A stretch of 64,000 bases of DNA from JABDIY01 sp963803845 (GTDB lineage: Bacteria > Actinomycetota > Acidimicrobiia > Acidimicrobiales > SZUA-35). Location: positions 682,001 through 746,000 of the forward strand of contig CAWDNZ010000004.1 in the NCBI GenBank assembly GCA_963803845.1, given 5' to 3'. The notes under the pieces were generated by a model. The model was not told the origin of the DNA. It saw only the letters and a program-made list of their open reading frames with translations, and searched no databases. The translations under genes were made by a program, and so were the position numbers. Positions 1-8,363 of the stretch are shown piece by piece (position 1 is the first letter of the stretch; each line of letters begins with the position of its first letter).

Positions 1-402
1 AATTCTGAGATTTTTTCCGCCACCGGCAGCTCTCACAGACTTGAGGAATTCCAAGGGACGCCGGTGGTGTTGAACTTCTTTGCGGCTTGGTGTCCCCCGT
101 GTCGAGCCGAAATGCCGGACTTTGAGACCGTCAGTCAAGCCCGTGCCGAGGATGTGCAATTCGTTGGTCTCAGCCGCGACTTCAGCACCGATGCGTGGCT
201 GGAGGTGGTGGAGGCCACCGGTGTCACCTTCCCGACCTACTCTCAACCGTCTGAAGAACTCTTCCTGGCCTCGGGCGGGCTGGGCATGCCCACCACGGTC
301 TTTCTCGATTCCGAGGGCAAGGTGAAGAAGGTCCATTCCGGCCCTCTGACGATGGGGCGACTGGACAGTCTGATCGACGAGCTCTTGCTGCCCAGCCCCT
401 AA
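1..402 (+). CDS. TlpA/ResA-type thioredoxin-like protein, 5' partial
   Basis: The reading frame is open from the first base, so the N-terminus (probably a membrane anchor or signal peptide) lies outside the window. What remains is about 133 residues of a thioredoxin fold with the redox motif AAWCPPCRAEMPDF and a later cis-Pro region (GGLGMPTTVFLD). The family reduces cysteines, often apocytochrome c, outside the membrane. The next gene, 63 bases downstream, is a CcdA-type electron carrier, which would pass electrons to this protein. The oxidase operon nearby has a CXXCH subunit needing such a system. Role is inferred from family and neighbours. Confidence 0.85.
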   Translation, partial: NSEIFSATGSSHRLEEFQGTPVVLNFFAAWCPPCRAEMPDFETVSQARAEDVQFVGLSRDFSTDAWLEVVEATGVTFPTYSQPSEELFLASGGLGMPTTVFLDSEGKVKKVHSGPLTMGRLDSLIDELLLPSP

Positions 403-465
403 CTTGGGGAATGACGCCGCCAACCACGAGGTTTCCTGAGTGCGCCATCAATCGGAGGATGATCT

Positions 466-1359
466 GTGTCAGATCTGTTTAACCCAATCGCTTTCACAGC
501 TGGCATGGTCGCCCTCCTGAACCCTTGCGGATTCGCCCTGCTCCCTGCATACCTGGGGTATTTCCTCGGTATGACCGAAGGAAAAACCGATACCCGCCTC
601 CAAGCCCTCAGCCGCTCGCAAATGGTCGGAGCAGCAATGTCGCTGGGATTCCTGATTGTGTTCGGCGTAATCGGCATCGTCTTCTCCGGTCTCAGTTCCC
701 AAATCCAGCCAATCCTGCCCTGGTTCTCCATGTTGGTCGGAGCAGCACTCGTGCTGCTGGGGCTGGCCATGTTGCGGGGCTTCAAGCCGATGATCAGCCT
801 TCCCAAAATGGAGAAGGGGACCAGCGGGGGCTCGATGGCCAACATGTTTCTCTTTGGCGTCTCCTACGCCGTGGCCTCGTTGTCGTGCACGATCGGGGTG
901 TTTCTGGCTGTTGTCGGTACGTCCAGTCGAGACACCTCCTTCACCGAACAACTGGGCGGGTTCCTCAGCTATGGAGCGGGCATGGGGCTGCTAGCCACGG
1001 TGCTGACCCTGCTGGTGGGCTTTGGGAAACAAGGCATGGTCAACAAGTTCCGGGCGCTCCTCCCCCGCATCAACTTCATTTCGGCCCTGATCCTGCTCCC
1101 GGTCGGGGTGTACGTGTTCTTGTATGGGTTCTGGTCGAGGCAGGTCTTGGGTGATCTCGACAACGTGACCCCATGGTTGAACGATTTCATCTTCGCGGCC
1201 GAGGGTGTCCAAGCCGACATCACCGGATGGATCAGCGACTACTCCACGCCCCTCGGGTGGGGTTTCCTGGCGCTCAACCTGGGTTTGATCGCCGCCGCCT
1301 TCACCGAACGGACATTCTTACGGCGAAACCACGACCGGTCCCCCGTAGCCAGTCCATGA
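466..1359 (+). CDS. ccdA: CcdA-type cytochrome c biogenesis membrane protein
   Basis: 297 residues, mostly hydrophobic. The N-terminal helix holds the family motif LLNPCGFALLPAYLGYFLG, and a second conserved cysteine sits in SYAVASLSCTIGVFL near residue 140. These two cysteines shuttle electrons from cytoplasmic thioredoxin across the membrane. The GTG start at 466 is preceded by CGGAGG at 453-458, a good ribosome site. It probably forms an operon with the thioredoxin-like gene in front. Its 3' end overlaps the convergent hydrolase gene by about 42 bases. Confidence 0.88.
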   Translation: MSDLFNPIAFTAGMVALLNPCGFALLPAYLGYFLGMTEGKTDTRLQALSRSQMVGAAMSLGFLIVFGVIGIVFSGLSSQIQPILPWFSMLVGAALVLLGLAMLRGFKPMISLPKMEKGTSGGSMANMFLFGVSYAVASLSCTIGVFLAVVGTSSRDTSFTEQLGGFLSYGAGMGLLATVLTLLVGFGKQGMVNKFRALLPRINFISALILLPVGVYVFLYGFWSRQVLGDLDNVTPWLNDFIFAAEGVQADITGWISDYSTPLGWGFLALNLGLIAAAFTERTFLRRNHDRSPVASP

Positions 1360-2010
1360 TCGAGCAGCAGACGCCAGCCCATCGATCAGCGCTGCCACCG
1401 GCGGAAACGGACGGGGAAACCGGTTCGCCTGAGGTGTGAGCCCTCGCACCCCCGGTGGCAGTTCCAGCTGGAGTCCACACCGAGTCGGCAGGTTGACCGG
1501 GTTACTGGGGTGCACTCCGCGCAACGGCTTCGGGATGCTTTCCAGATCCGTGACCAATTGGTAGCCGTTGGGCTCCACAGCCGCCAACGCATGACCCAGC
1601 TCTGCGGCGGTGTGTTCGGCCAGCGATCGGTTCTGACCGCCGAACAACAAGTCCTCCCAGTGCCCGTGGCGCCCGTAGCCATGCACCGAGATCACAACGT
1701 CACAATGGTCTATGAATGCGGCCAGCGTGGCCGAGTCGCTCGGGACAACCGAGGCCGATCGATAGTGATGACGCAGCGACGGCGGTTGCACCACCGCATA
1801 CACCGACGCATCACTACGCCGCGCTGCCTCCACCGCTATGTGATCGGTCTGGCGTTCAAGGTTGCCACCGTGGAACGCCATAAACCCGAATCGGGATCGC
1901 AGCTCACAAATCTCCTGCACCTCCGGGAGCATGAGAACATCGGAAAAGCTCAGCGAGCGATCGACACTCCGGACCCGCTCCTTCGGCTCACCGGGTACCA
2001 CTAGCGCCAT
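1318..2010 (-). CDS. Poly-gamma-glutamate hydrolase family protein
   Basis: About 230 residues from ATG at 2010. An upstream in-frame start at 2070 would overlap the preceding permease by 70 bases and is less likely. The ATG is preceded by GGTGG. The motifs FMAFHGGNLERQTD near the N-terminus and VISVHGYGRHG match the zinc-dependent poly-gamma-glutamate hydrolase family (phage and Bacillus PghP/YoqZ-like), where His and Glu bind zinc. The start overlaps the stop of the ABC permease by 10 bases, so it is probably the last gene of that operon. No signal peptide is seen. The substrate is not known from the sequence. Confidence 0.72.
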   Translation of the reverse strand: MALVVPGEPKERVRSVDRSLSFSDVLMLPEVQEICELRSRFGFMAFHGGNLERQTDHIAVEAARRSDASVYAVVQPPSLRHHYRSASVVPSDSATLAAFIDHCDVVISVHGYGRHGHWEDLLFGGQNRSLAEHTAAELGHALAAVEPNGYQLVTDLESIPKPLRGVHPSNPVNLPTRCGLQLELPPGVRGLTPQANRFPRPFPPVAALIDGLASAARSWTGYGGPVVVSP

Positions 2011-2720
2011 CGGAACCACCGCAGAGCTGCAACTGGGCCGATCACGCTCCACGCCGCCAGCACCAGCCATGCCCGGGGATCGCCGGCCTCGCCGGTTGTG
2101 GTACTTCGGGCCAAATCGGCGGTGGCGGAGGTGGGAAGCAACCGTGCCAACGCGGCCACGGCATTCGGGAGTTCGGCCAGATCGAATACCAGCCCGCTGA
2201 AGAGCAGCAGCACAATGTAGAGAGCGTTGGCGAGAGCCAACGTGCGCAGGCCCTGGGCCACCGAACCCAGCGTGAGTCCCAGACCGAAAAAGCTGACCAT
2301 CGCCAGGAGAATGACCACCGGTAGCAGACCGTGAATCGCGGGTCGCCAGCCCAGCGCAACACCAATTGCGAACAGGACCCCAACCTGAGCCGCCCCGATC
2401 AAACCCGCTACGGCAGCTCGGGAACCGAGGAAGTCTCTCACCCTTACCGGGCTCACCGCGTACCGCTCGATGGCCCCGAAGGACCGGTCGAAACCCAAGG
2501 CGATCGCCAGGCGCACAAATCCGCTGGAGAGGAGCGCCATGGTGAGAATACCCGGGACAAGGAAATCGAGAGGTTCCATGCCCCCGGTTGGCAGCACGTC
2601 AACCAGCCCAAACAAGACCAGGAGGACGATGGGCAGCCCGGCGGTGAGCAGGAGTTGCTCGCCGTCACGGGCGGCGACGCGGAGTTCGGTACGGGTCAGG
2701 GTGGCGAACGGGCTGGTCAT
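2001..2720 (-). CDS. ABC-2 type transporter permease
   Basis: 239 residues with about six predicted membrane segments (for example GLPIVLLVLFGLVDVLP and ALYIVLLLFSGLVFDLAELP), typical of ABC-2 permeases used for drug, antibiotic or lipid export. Its start overlaps the stop of the ATPase gene by 4 bases (ATGA), so the two are translated together and form one transporter. The substrate cannot be read from the sequence. Confidence 0.85.
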   Translation of the reverse strand: MTSPFATLTRTELRVAARDGEQLLLTAGLPIVLLVLFGLVDVLPTGGMEPLDFLVPGILTMALLSSGFVRLAIALGFDRSFGAIERYAVSPVRVRDFLGSRAAVAGLIGAAQVGVLFAIGVALGWRPAIHGLLPVVILLAMVSFFGLGLTLGSVAQGLRTLALANALYIVLLLFSGLVFDLAELPNAVAALARLLPTSATADLARSTTTGEAGDPRAWLVLAAWSVIGPVAALRWFRWR

Positions 2721-3625
2721 TCGGCCACGATCTCCTGGTACGCGTCGGCCAACGACCTTCTACCAACGGATGCCTCGGTGGTGGAGATCTGCTGTTGGCC
2801 GCACCATGCCAGGACGGCCTGAAGCGCACCCTGGGGGTTGATCCCCTCTGGCACGGCCCCTACGGCGAGGTCGCTGGCATCGACCAATTGCAGTTGCGTG
2901 CCAACTGCAGCATTCAGTGTCTCCAGCTGACCATGGTCTAGACCCCTAAGCCGGATCTGGGGAGATGTGGAGATCAGTTCGACCAGCGAAGCATCGGCGC
3001 GGACCTCACCATGGTGAAGCACCACGATGCGGTCAGCCACCACCTCAACCTCATCCATTCGATGTGTGGTCAGCAGCACTGCGCACCCGGCGTCACACCG
3101 CTGGCGGATCAGCTTCAGCACCCGCTGCTGGCCATTCACGTCCATCGCCGCAGTGGGCTCGTCGAGCACCAACAAGTCCGATCCAGCCACCAGAGCAACA
3201 GCCAGACTGAGTCGTTGCTGCTGCCCGCCTGAGAGGGTACGCCAGCGACGATTGGCAACCGGTGTGAGACCACACTGTTCCACCACGGACCGGGCCTCAG
3301 CGGAACGCCCGTAGAGATCGGCGAAAAGCTGAACACATTCACCCGCCTTCAGACCCATCGGAAGGCCCCCCGTCTGGGGCATCACACCCCACCGCCGGGC
3401 CAACTGAGCTCGTCGTTGCATCGGGTTCTGGCCGAAAACCCTCACCGTTCCCTGGGCCGGGGCGATCGTACCGAGCAAAGCCAAGAGGCTCGAGGTCTTC
3501 CCGGCGCCATTCTCTCCAATGAGTGCAACGGTCTCGCCGGCTCCCACGGTGAAAGAAGCATTGCGGACTGCGACGACCGAGCCATAACGGACGCTCAGGT
3601 CTTCCACCTCCACAACAGCCGGCAC
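2717..3625 (-). CDS. ABC transporter ATP-binding protein
   Basis: 302 residues. Walker A is GENGAGKT at residues 37-44, the signature is TLSGGQQQRLSLA and Walker B is LLVLDEPTAAMD, followed by the switch His in LLTTHRMDE. About 70 C-terminal residues resemble the extra domain of drug-exporter ATPases. It powers the permease encoded immediately downstream. The GTG start at 3625 has TACCTT six bases upstream and no clear Shine-Dalgarno, which suggests a leaderless message. It is divergent from pdxH. Confidence 0.9.
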   Translation of the reverse strand: MPAVVEVEDLSVRYGSVVAVRNASFTVGAGETVALIGENGAGKTSSLLALLGTIAPAQGTVRVFGQNPMQRRAQLARRWGVMPQTGGLPMGLKAGECVQLFADLYGRSAEARSVVEQCGLTPVANRRWRTLSGGQQQRLSLAVALVAGSDLLVLDEPTAAMDVNGQQRVLKLIRQRCDAGCAVLLTTHRMDEVEVVADRIVVLHHGEVRADASLVELISTSPQIRLRGLDHGQLETLNAAVGTQLQLVDASDLAVGAVPEGINPQGALQAVLAWCGQQQISTTEASVGRRSLADAYQEIVAE

Positions 3626-3690
3626 GAGATCAAGGTATCGGGCCCGACCCGGACACGCCGCACCCTGCCGGAGTCTGGTTCACTGGGAAG

Positions 3691-4320
3691 ATGGATCTCG
3701 CCCGCATGCGCTTGGATTACTCCGAAGAAGGGATCGACGAAGCCACCCTCGCCGAGGATCCGATCCTCCAGTGGCAGGCGTGGCTGGCAATCGCTACTGC
3801 GGCCGAGCTCGACGAACCAAATGCGATGGTGGTCGCCACGGTGAGCGATGGCCAGCCGCGAACCAGAACCGTTCTTGCCAAGGGGGTGTCCTCTGGTGGG
3901 GTGGAGTTCTACACCAACTACAGCTCCCAGAAGGGTCAGGCATTGGGCGACGGCGGGCCGGTTTCTGCGACGTTCGTGTGGGTGCCGCTCCAGCGGCAGG
4001 TCACCTTCGTTGGATTCGCCGTGAAGGTCCGGCCCGAAGAATCCGACGCCTACTTCGCCGTGCGGCCGCGGGATTCCCAGCTGGGCGCATGGACCAGCGA
4101 GCAGTCATCGGTGATCGAATCCCGGTCCGTTCTCACCGACCGGTTCCACCATTTTGATGCCAAGTTCCCCGATGTCGTGCCACGACCACCGCACTGGGGC
4201 GGCTACCGAATCACTCCCACGGAAGTGGAGTTCTGGCAGGGACGATCCAATCGGCTGCACGACCGCATCCGGTACCGCCGCATCGATGGGTCATGGCGGC
4301 GCGATCGGCTGTCCCCCTAG
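3691..4320 (+). CDS. pdxH: Pyridoxamine 5'-phosphate oxidase
   Basis: 209 residues, the usual length. It oxidises pyridoxine/pyridoxamine phosphate to pyridoxal 5'-phosphate with FMN and oxygen. Conserved blocks are RTVLAKGV, FYTNYSSQKGQAL, QVTFVGFAVKV, RDSQLGAWTSEQSSVI, and the C-terminal signature EFWQGRSNRLHDRIRYRR. It stands alone between the ABC operon and the convergent ctaG. A stop-to-stop gap of only 7 bases separates it from ctaG. Confidence 0.95.
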   Translation: MDLARMRLDYSEEGIDEATLAEDPILQWQAWLAIATAAELDEPNAMVVATVSDGQPRTRTVLAKGVSSGGVEFYTNYSSQKGQALGDGGPVSATFVWVPLQRQVTFVGFAVKVRPEESDAYFAVRPRDSQLGAWTSEQSSVIESRSVLTDRFHHFDAKFPDVVPRPPHWGGYRITPTEVEFWQGRSNRLHDRIRYRRIDGSWRRDRLSP

Positions 4321-4327
4321 CGCTGAA

Positions 4328-5227
4328 CTACTCAGTCGGCGCTGGGGACTTCGAGAACTCCTCGGCCACCTGGGCATAGGTGAGCGACCGATCCGCTGAT
4401 ACCCGGCGTTCCTTCCGGGCTTTTGCGTCGTTGGCGGCCTCGGAGGTCACCCAACGGGAGAAGATCACGATGATCACACTCCAGAGGAAGAACCCGCCAC
4501 CCAACTTCATCACGATACCAGCGGCGGTTTGGTCGGTGATGGCCGTGAGCCCATAGAGCCGGAGCGGCGAGGCCGAATAGTGCTCGTACACGACCTTCTC
4601 AGCAAAGACCAGGAAGCCACTGGGGATGGTGGGAATGATCGACATGCCAAAGAGATAGAGGCACTTGCCCAGCGGATGGATCTGCCACTCGGAGATCGGG
4701 CCGATCACCGGCATCCACATCACCAGCCCGGCAGCAAACACCATCAGGTGCAGTCCGAAATGCAGCGGCCCCGATTCTGCCGAGGCATTCACCGTGATAG
4801 GGAAATGCAAGGTAATGGTGAGCATGTTGAAGATCACCAAGCCCCACAGCGGCTTGGACAGAGTGCGCAACGCACGCCACGGCCGGCTGCCCTGCGGGAT
4901 CACCAACTCCAGGAGCCATCGTGGTGTTGCCAAGACGAACAGCGCCGGGATGATCATGCTCAAGAGCATGTGTTGGAACATGTGCACGAAGTACAGGTAG
5001 TTCTCGGCCACATCGTGGATCGGGTAGTCCGAGGCCAGCCACATGCTGATCACGGCAACCGTGTAGAACGCCTTCTGCCTGCGGGTGATAGCCGGATATC
5101 CCAGCGCCACCGCCCGCGGTTGGAGCACTCGGGCGGCGTAGACCCCGAGGGCGATGGCTCCCAGGGTCAGCGCCCAGACCTCACCGTGAAATACGAAGGG
5201 GACATCGCTTACTGTGGGGGTTTCCAC
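4328..5227 (-). CDS. ctaG: Cytochrome c oxidase assembly factor CtaG (caa3 type)
   Basis: 299 residues with about seven membrane segments. The block DYPIHDVAENYLYFVHMFQH contains the conserved histidines of the caa3_CtaG family. These proteins are required to build the CuB centre or deliver copper in Gram-positive aa3/caa3 oxidases. It is the last gene of the oxidase operon, 37 bases behind ctaF. The C-terminus is charged and cytoplasmic. Confidence 0.88.
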   Translation of the reverse strand: METPTVSDVPFVFHGEVWALTLGAIALGVYAARVLQPRAVALGYPAITRRQKAFYTVAVISMWLASDYPIHDVAENYLYFVHMFQHMLLSMIIPALFVLATPRWLLELVIPQGSRPWRALRTLSKPLWGLVIFNMLTITLHFPITVNASAESGPLHFGLHLMVFAAGLVMWMPVIGPISEWQIHPLGKCLYLFGMSIIPTIPSGFLVFAEKVVYEHYSASPLRLYGLTAITDQTAAGIVMKLGGGFFLWSVIIVIFSRWVTSEAANDAKARKERRVSADRSLTYAQVAEEFSKSPAPTE

Positions 5228-5264
5228 CGGCTTCCCTCCTCTCAGCTCGACCGATCAGCGTGCG

Positions 5265-5618
5265 CTAAATCTGGAATTTGAATGTTGCGTACACCGTGAC
5301 ATAGACGGCGATAGCCAGTGCTATTGCGATTCCAAAGGCCAACGTAAACCAGAAGCCGTTCAGGATCTTGAAATCGGTCTGTAGGTGCATGAATACGCCC
5401 CCCACGATTGCGAACTTCACGACCATCATCGCGAGCAGTGGGACAACAAGCGCAACGCCCTCGAGCGGGAGATAAGACCACAGCACCTCGATAGCGGTGA
5501 GGATCACCAAGCCCACAAACGTCAGCCAATAGGTGGTTGCCGTGGGGTGATGTTCGTGGTCATCGGCGTGACTGGGAGCATGATCATCAACGACGGCTTC
5601 TGTGGTGGTGGTGCTCAT
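5265..5618 (-). CDS. ctaF: Cytochrome c oxidase subunit IV, small CyoD/COX4-like
   Basis: 117 residues with a His/Asp-rich N-terminal tail (about 30 residues) and three membrane helices. The middle helix ends in VKFAIVGGVFMHLQTDFKIL, which matches the prokaryotic subunit IV family (MMVVKF...F-MHL). It is a small structural subunit of the aa3 oxidase. It sits 12 bases after ctaE and in front of ctaG. Confidence 0.85.
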   Translation of the reverse strand: MSTTTTEAVVDDHAPSHADDHEHHPTATTYWLTFVGLVILTAIEVLWSYLPLEGVALVVPLLAMMVVKFAIVGGVFMHLQTDFKILNGFWFTLAFGIAIALAIAVYVTVYATFKFQI

Positions 5619-5630
5619 GGTTGCGGCTCC

Positions 5631-6383
5631 CTAGGGAATCAGGTACACGATCGTAAAGATCAGAACCCAGACGATATCGACGAAGTGCCAGTACAAACCG
5701 ACGAGTTCCACGGTCTCGGCCCGATCCATCTGCATTCTGTCCTTGAAACTCAAGTAGATCAGCGATCCAAGCATGATCAGACCACCGGTCACGTGAGCGC
5801 CATGGAAGCCGGTGAGGGTGTAGAAGGCGGTACCGAGAAGGCTGCCGTCATAGGTCAGACCCTCGCGGTAGAACGTGGTGAATTCATACACCTGACCGGC
5901 CATGAACGTTGCTCCCAGCAACATGGTGGTACTCAGCCAAATCCGGAGGTTCTTGTAGTTCCCCTCGGTGATCGACTTGTGCGCCAACACCATGGAGAGC
6001 GAGCTCATCAGCAGGATGAACGAGCTGAGCGACGTGAAGGGAATGTCGAACAGCGGTTCCACCGACGCGTCGGCGATCATCTCGTTCACCAGGGCGCCGT
6101 TTTCACCGTTGCTGATGCCATCGATCACATACGGATTACCCGCCACGAGTTCGGTGATGAACCGCGTCTTCGACAGAAGGTACGTGGAGATCAATGCACC
6201 GAAGAGCAGCACCTCCGAACCCAGAAACAACCACATGGCGAGCTTCATGTTGCTCAACCCGAGACTGGTGTAATGCTCCTCGTGGTGAACGAAGTCGGAC
6301 GGGGAGTCGTTCAGCTGGTCGGCCAACTCGGCAGCGGCGGCACCTTCGTGGTCCAGGTCGTCAGTTGCGGTGGTCTCAGCCAT
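5631..6383 (-). CDS. ctaE: Cytochrome c oxidase subunit III
   Basis: 250 residues, slightly longer than most actinobacterial CtaE because of a hydrophilic loop of about 40 residues after the first helix. The helix-rich core has the family motifs TGFHGAHVTGGLIMLG and GLYWHFVDIVWVLIF. It supports the stability of subunit I and proton uptake. The start overlaps the ctaD stop by 8 bases. Confidence 0.93.
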   Translation of the reverse strand: MAETTATDDLDHEGAAAAELADQLNDSPSDFVHHEEHYTSLGLSNMKLAMWLFLGSEVLLFGALISTYLLSKTRFITELVAGNPYVIDGISNGENGALVNEMIADASVEPLFDIPFTSLSSFILLMSSLSMVLAHKSITEGNYKNLRIWLSTTMLLGATFMAGQVYEFTTFYREGLTYDGSLLGTAFYTLTGFHGAHVTGGLIMLGSLIYLSFKDRMQMDRAETVELVGLYWHFVDIVWVLIFTIVYLIP

Positions 6384-8352
6384 TTGCGCCTACCAGTTCG
6401 GATTCGTGGTGATCACCATGACCGTGATCATCGTCGAGATCATCAGCCGGTTCGAGACTCCAGCCATACAGCGCTGTCACCAGAAGGACGACGCCGGGGA
6501 TACACAACCAGAGGCTGAAGATCAGTCCGTAGCCGATGATCGGCATGGAGAAGGCCAGCACGAGCGGCCAGTACGACGGCGCCGGGAGATGCACACCTTC
6601 GCCGTTGCCGGGCTGAGCAATTTCCTTGCCAGTGGCGACCCGGCGGAGCACACCGTTGTCGTCCTCCTGGTACTTGTGGTGCCAGAAATCGTCGAGGTCG
6701 GTGACCGTGGGGCTGACATCGAAGTTGTGCTCGGGTGTAGGTGACTGGATCGACCATTCGAGCGAACGGGCGTCCCACGGATCGGGACCAACATCGGGGC
6801 GACCGGCCCGGCGCCACGCCAGGTAGCTCACGAGGGCGTTGTAGAGAATCGATAGTGTGGCCACACCGAGAATGAAGGAACCGATCGTGGCCACCATGTT
6901 CCATGTGTTGAAGCCCTGGGAAGCGTCGTAGGTCTGCATCCTTCGAGGCATGCCCTGGAGCCCCAGGATGTGCATGGGGCCGAAGGTGAGGTTGAAACCC
7001 AGGACCATGCTCCAGAAGTTCCACTTGCCGATTTTTTCGTTGAGCTTGTACCCGAACGCCTTGGGAAACCAGAAATAGAGCCCGGAGTAGAAGCCGAAGA
7101 GCGCACCACCGAAGAGCACATAGTGGAAGTGGGCAACGATGTAGTAGGTGTCGGTCTGCTGCGTATCAGCCGAGGCGACGGCATGGGACACGCCCGAAAG
7201 TCCGCCAAGGGTAAACTGGGTGACCAGGCCAATCGAGAAGAGCATGGCGGTATTGAGGATCAGCTTTCCGCCCCAAAGTGTTGCCAACCAGTTGAGTACT
7301 TTTACACCGGTGGGAACGGCAATGAACATCGTGGCCACCGCGAAGGCGGTGACCGAGAGCGGCCCGATACCGGAAACGAACATGTGGTGAGCCCACACTC
7401 CCCAACCCATGAAGCCGATGGCGATGCCGGAGAACACCATGAACGGGTACCCGAAGATCGGCTTGCGGGCGAAGACCGGAATCACCTCAGACACGATGCC
7501 GAAGGCCGGCAGGATCATGAGGTACACCTCGGGGTGACCGAAGATCCAGAACAAGTGCTGCCACAGGAGCGGATCCGCCCCTTGGTCGACGTTGAAGAAG
7601 TTGCCGTCGAAGCGGCGATCGAAAAGTAGCAGCAGCTGCGCCACGGTCAGCACAGGAATGGCGAAAAGCAGAAGGAACTGCGTTACCAGCGTCATCCACG
7701 TGAAGATCGGCATACGCATCCAGCTCATGCCCGGGGCCCGCATGTTCAGCACGGTGGTGATCAAGTTGACCGCACCGGTAAGCGACCCGATACCGGCGAT
7801 CAGCAGACCAACATTCCAGAAGTCGATGCCAACGCCGGGGTTGTAGGTAATGCCGTTGTTCGGGGCGTAGTTGAACCAGCCGCCATTGGCACCACCGCCA
7901 AGAAACCATGACGTATTGAGCATGAGACCGCCGGCGAGGAAGACCCAGAAACTAAACGCATTGATCCGGGGGAAAGCGACGTCGCGAGCACCAACCTGCA
8001 GAGGTAGGAGGTAGTTGGCGAAGGCCGCACCCATCGGCATGACCACCAGGAAGATCATCACAGTGCCGTGCATTGTGAAGATCTGGTTGTAGGCGGCACC
8101 CGAGAGGAGCCCCTGGTTGGGACGGGCCAGCTGGAGACGCAACAGGAGCGCTGGGATGCCTCCCCACAGCAGGAAGAAGAGCGAGGCCGACCCGTACATG
8201 ATGCCGATCTTCTTGTGGTCCACCGTGGTGAGCCAATTCTTCAGACCAACTGGATTGCGGGGCCGCGAGAATACGCCGAGGGGCTTCGCCGCGGTCTTGG
8301 CTGCGCCGGAGGGAAGGGCGGCGATGCTGGGTTCGTGTTCGATGATGGCCAT
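6376..8352 (-). CDS. ctaD: Cytochrome c oxidase subunit I (aa3 type, catalytic)
   Basis: 658 residues. All ligands are intact: the heme a histidine in FTMHGTVMIF, the CuB His with the cross-linked Tyr in GHPEVYLMILP, the CuB pair in VWAHHMF, and the two heme ligands in VAHFHYVLFGG. The Glu of GHPEV indicates an A1-type proton path. Beyond the 12-helix core there is a C-terminal extension with two more hydrophobic segments (residues about 580-640) and a His/Asp-rich tail. It is 11 bases after ctaC. This is the working oxidase, in contrast to the paralogue at 11248. Confidence 0.97.
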   Translation of the reverse strand: MAIIEHEPSIAALPSGAAKTAAKPLGVFSRPRNPVGLKNWLTTVDHKKIGIMYGSASLFFLLWGGIPALLLRLQLARPNQGLLSGAAYNQIFTMHGTVMIFLVVMPMGAAFANYLLPLQVGARDVAFPRINAFSFWVFLAGGLMLNTSWFLGGGANGGWFNYAPNNGITYNPGVGIDFWNVGLLIAGIGSLTGAVNLITTVLNMRAPGMSWMRMPIFTWMTLVTQFLLLFAIPVLTVAQLLLLFDRRFDGNFFNVDQGADPLLWQHLFWIFGHPEVYLMILPAFGIVSEVIPVFARKPIFGYPFMVFSGIAIGFMGWGVWAHHMFVSGIGPLSVTAFAVATMFIAVPTGVKVLNWLATLWGGKLILNTAMLFSIGLVTQFTLGGLSGVSHAVASADTQQTDTYYIVAHFHYVLFGGALFGFYSGLYFWFPKAFGYKLNEKIGKWNFWSMVLGFNLTFGPMHILGLQGMPRRMQTYDASQGFNTWNMVATIGSFILGVATLSILYNALVSYLAWRRAGRPDVGPDPWDARSLEWSIQSPTPEHNFDVSPTVTDLDDFWHHKYQEDDNGVLRRVATGKEIAQPGNGEGVHLPAPSYWPLVLAFSMPIIGYGLIFSLWLCIPGVVLLVTALYGWSLEPADDLDDDHGHGDHHESELVGANG

Positions 8353-8363
8353 AAGAGAATCCT

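Noticed and set aside
399..951. Long antisense frames on the minus strand of ccdA
   Set aside because: They mirror the codon bias of the true gene, contain no family motif and lack start signals. The same was seen opposite clpB, dnaK, purA and the oxidase genes.
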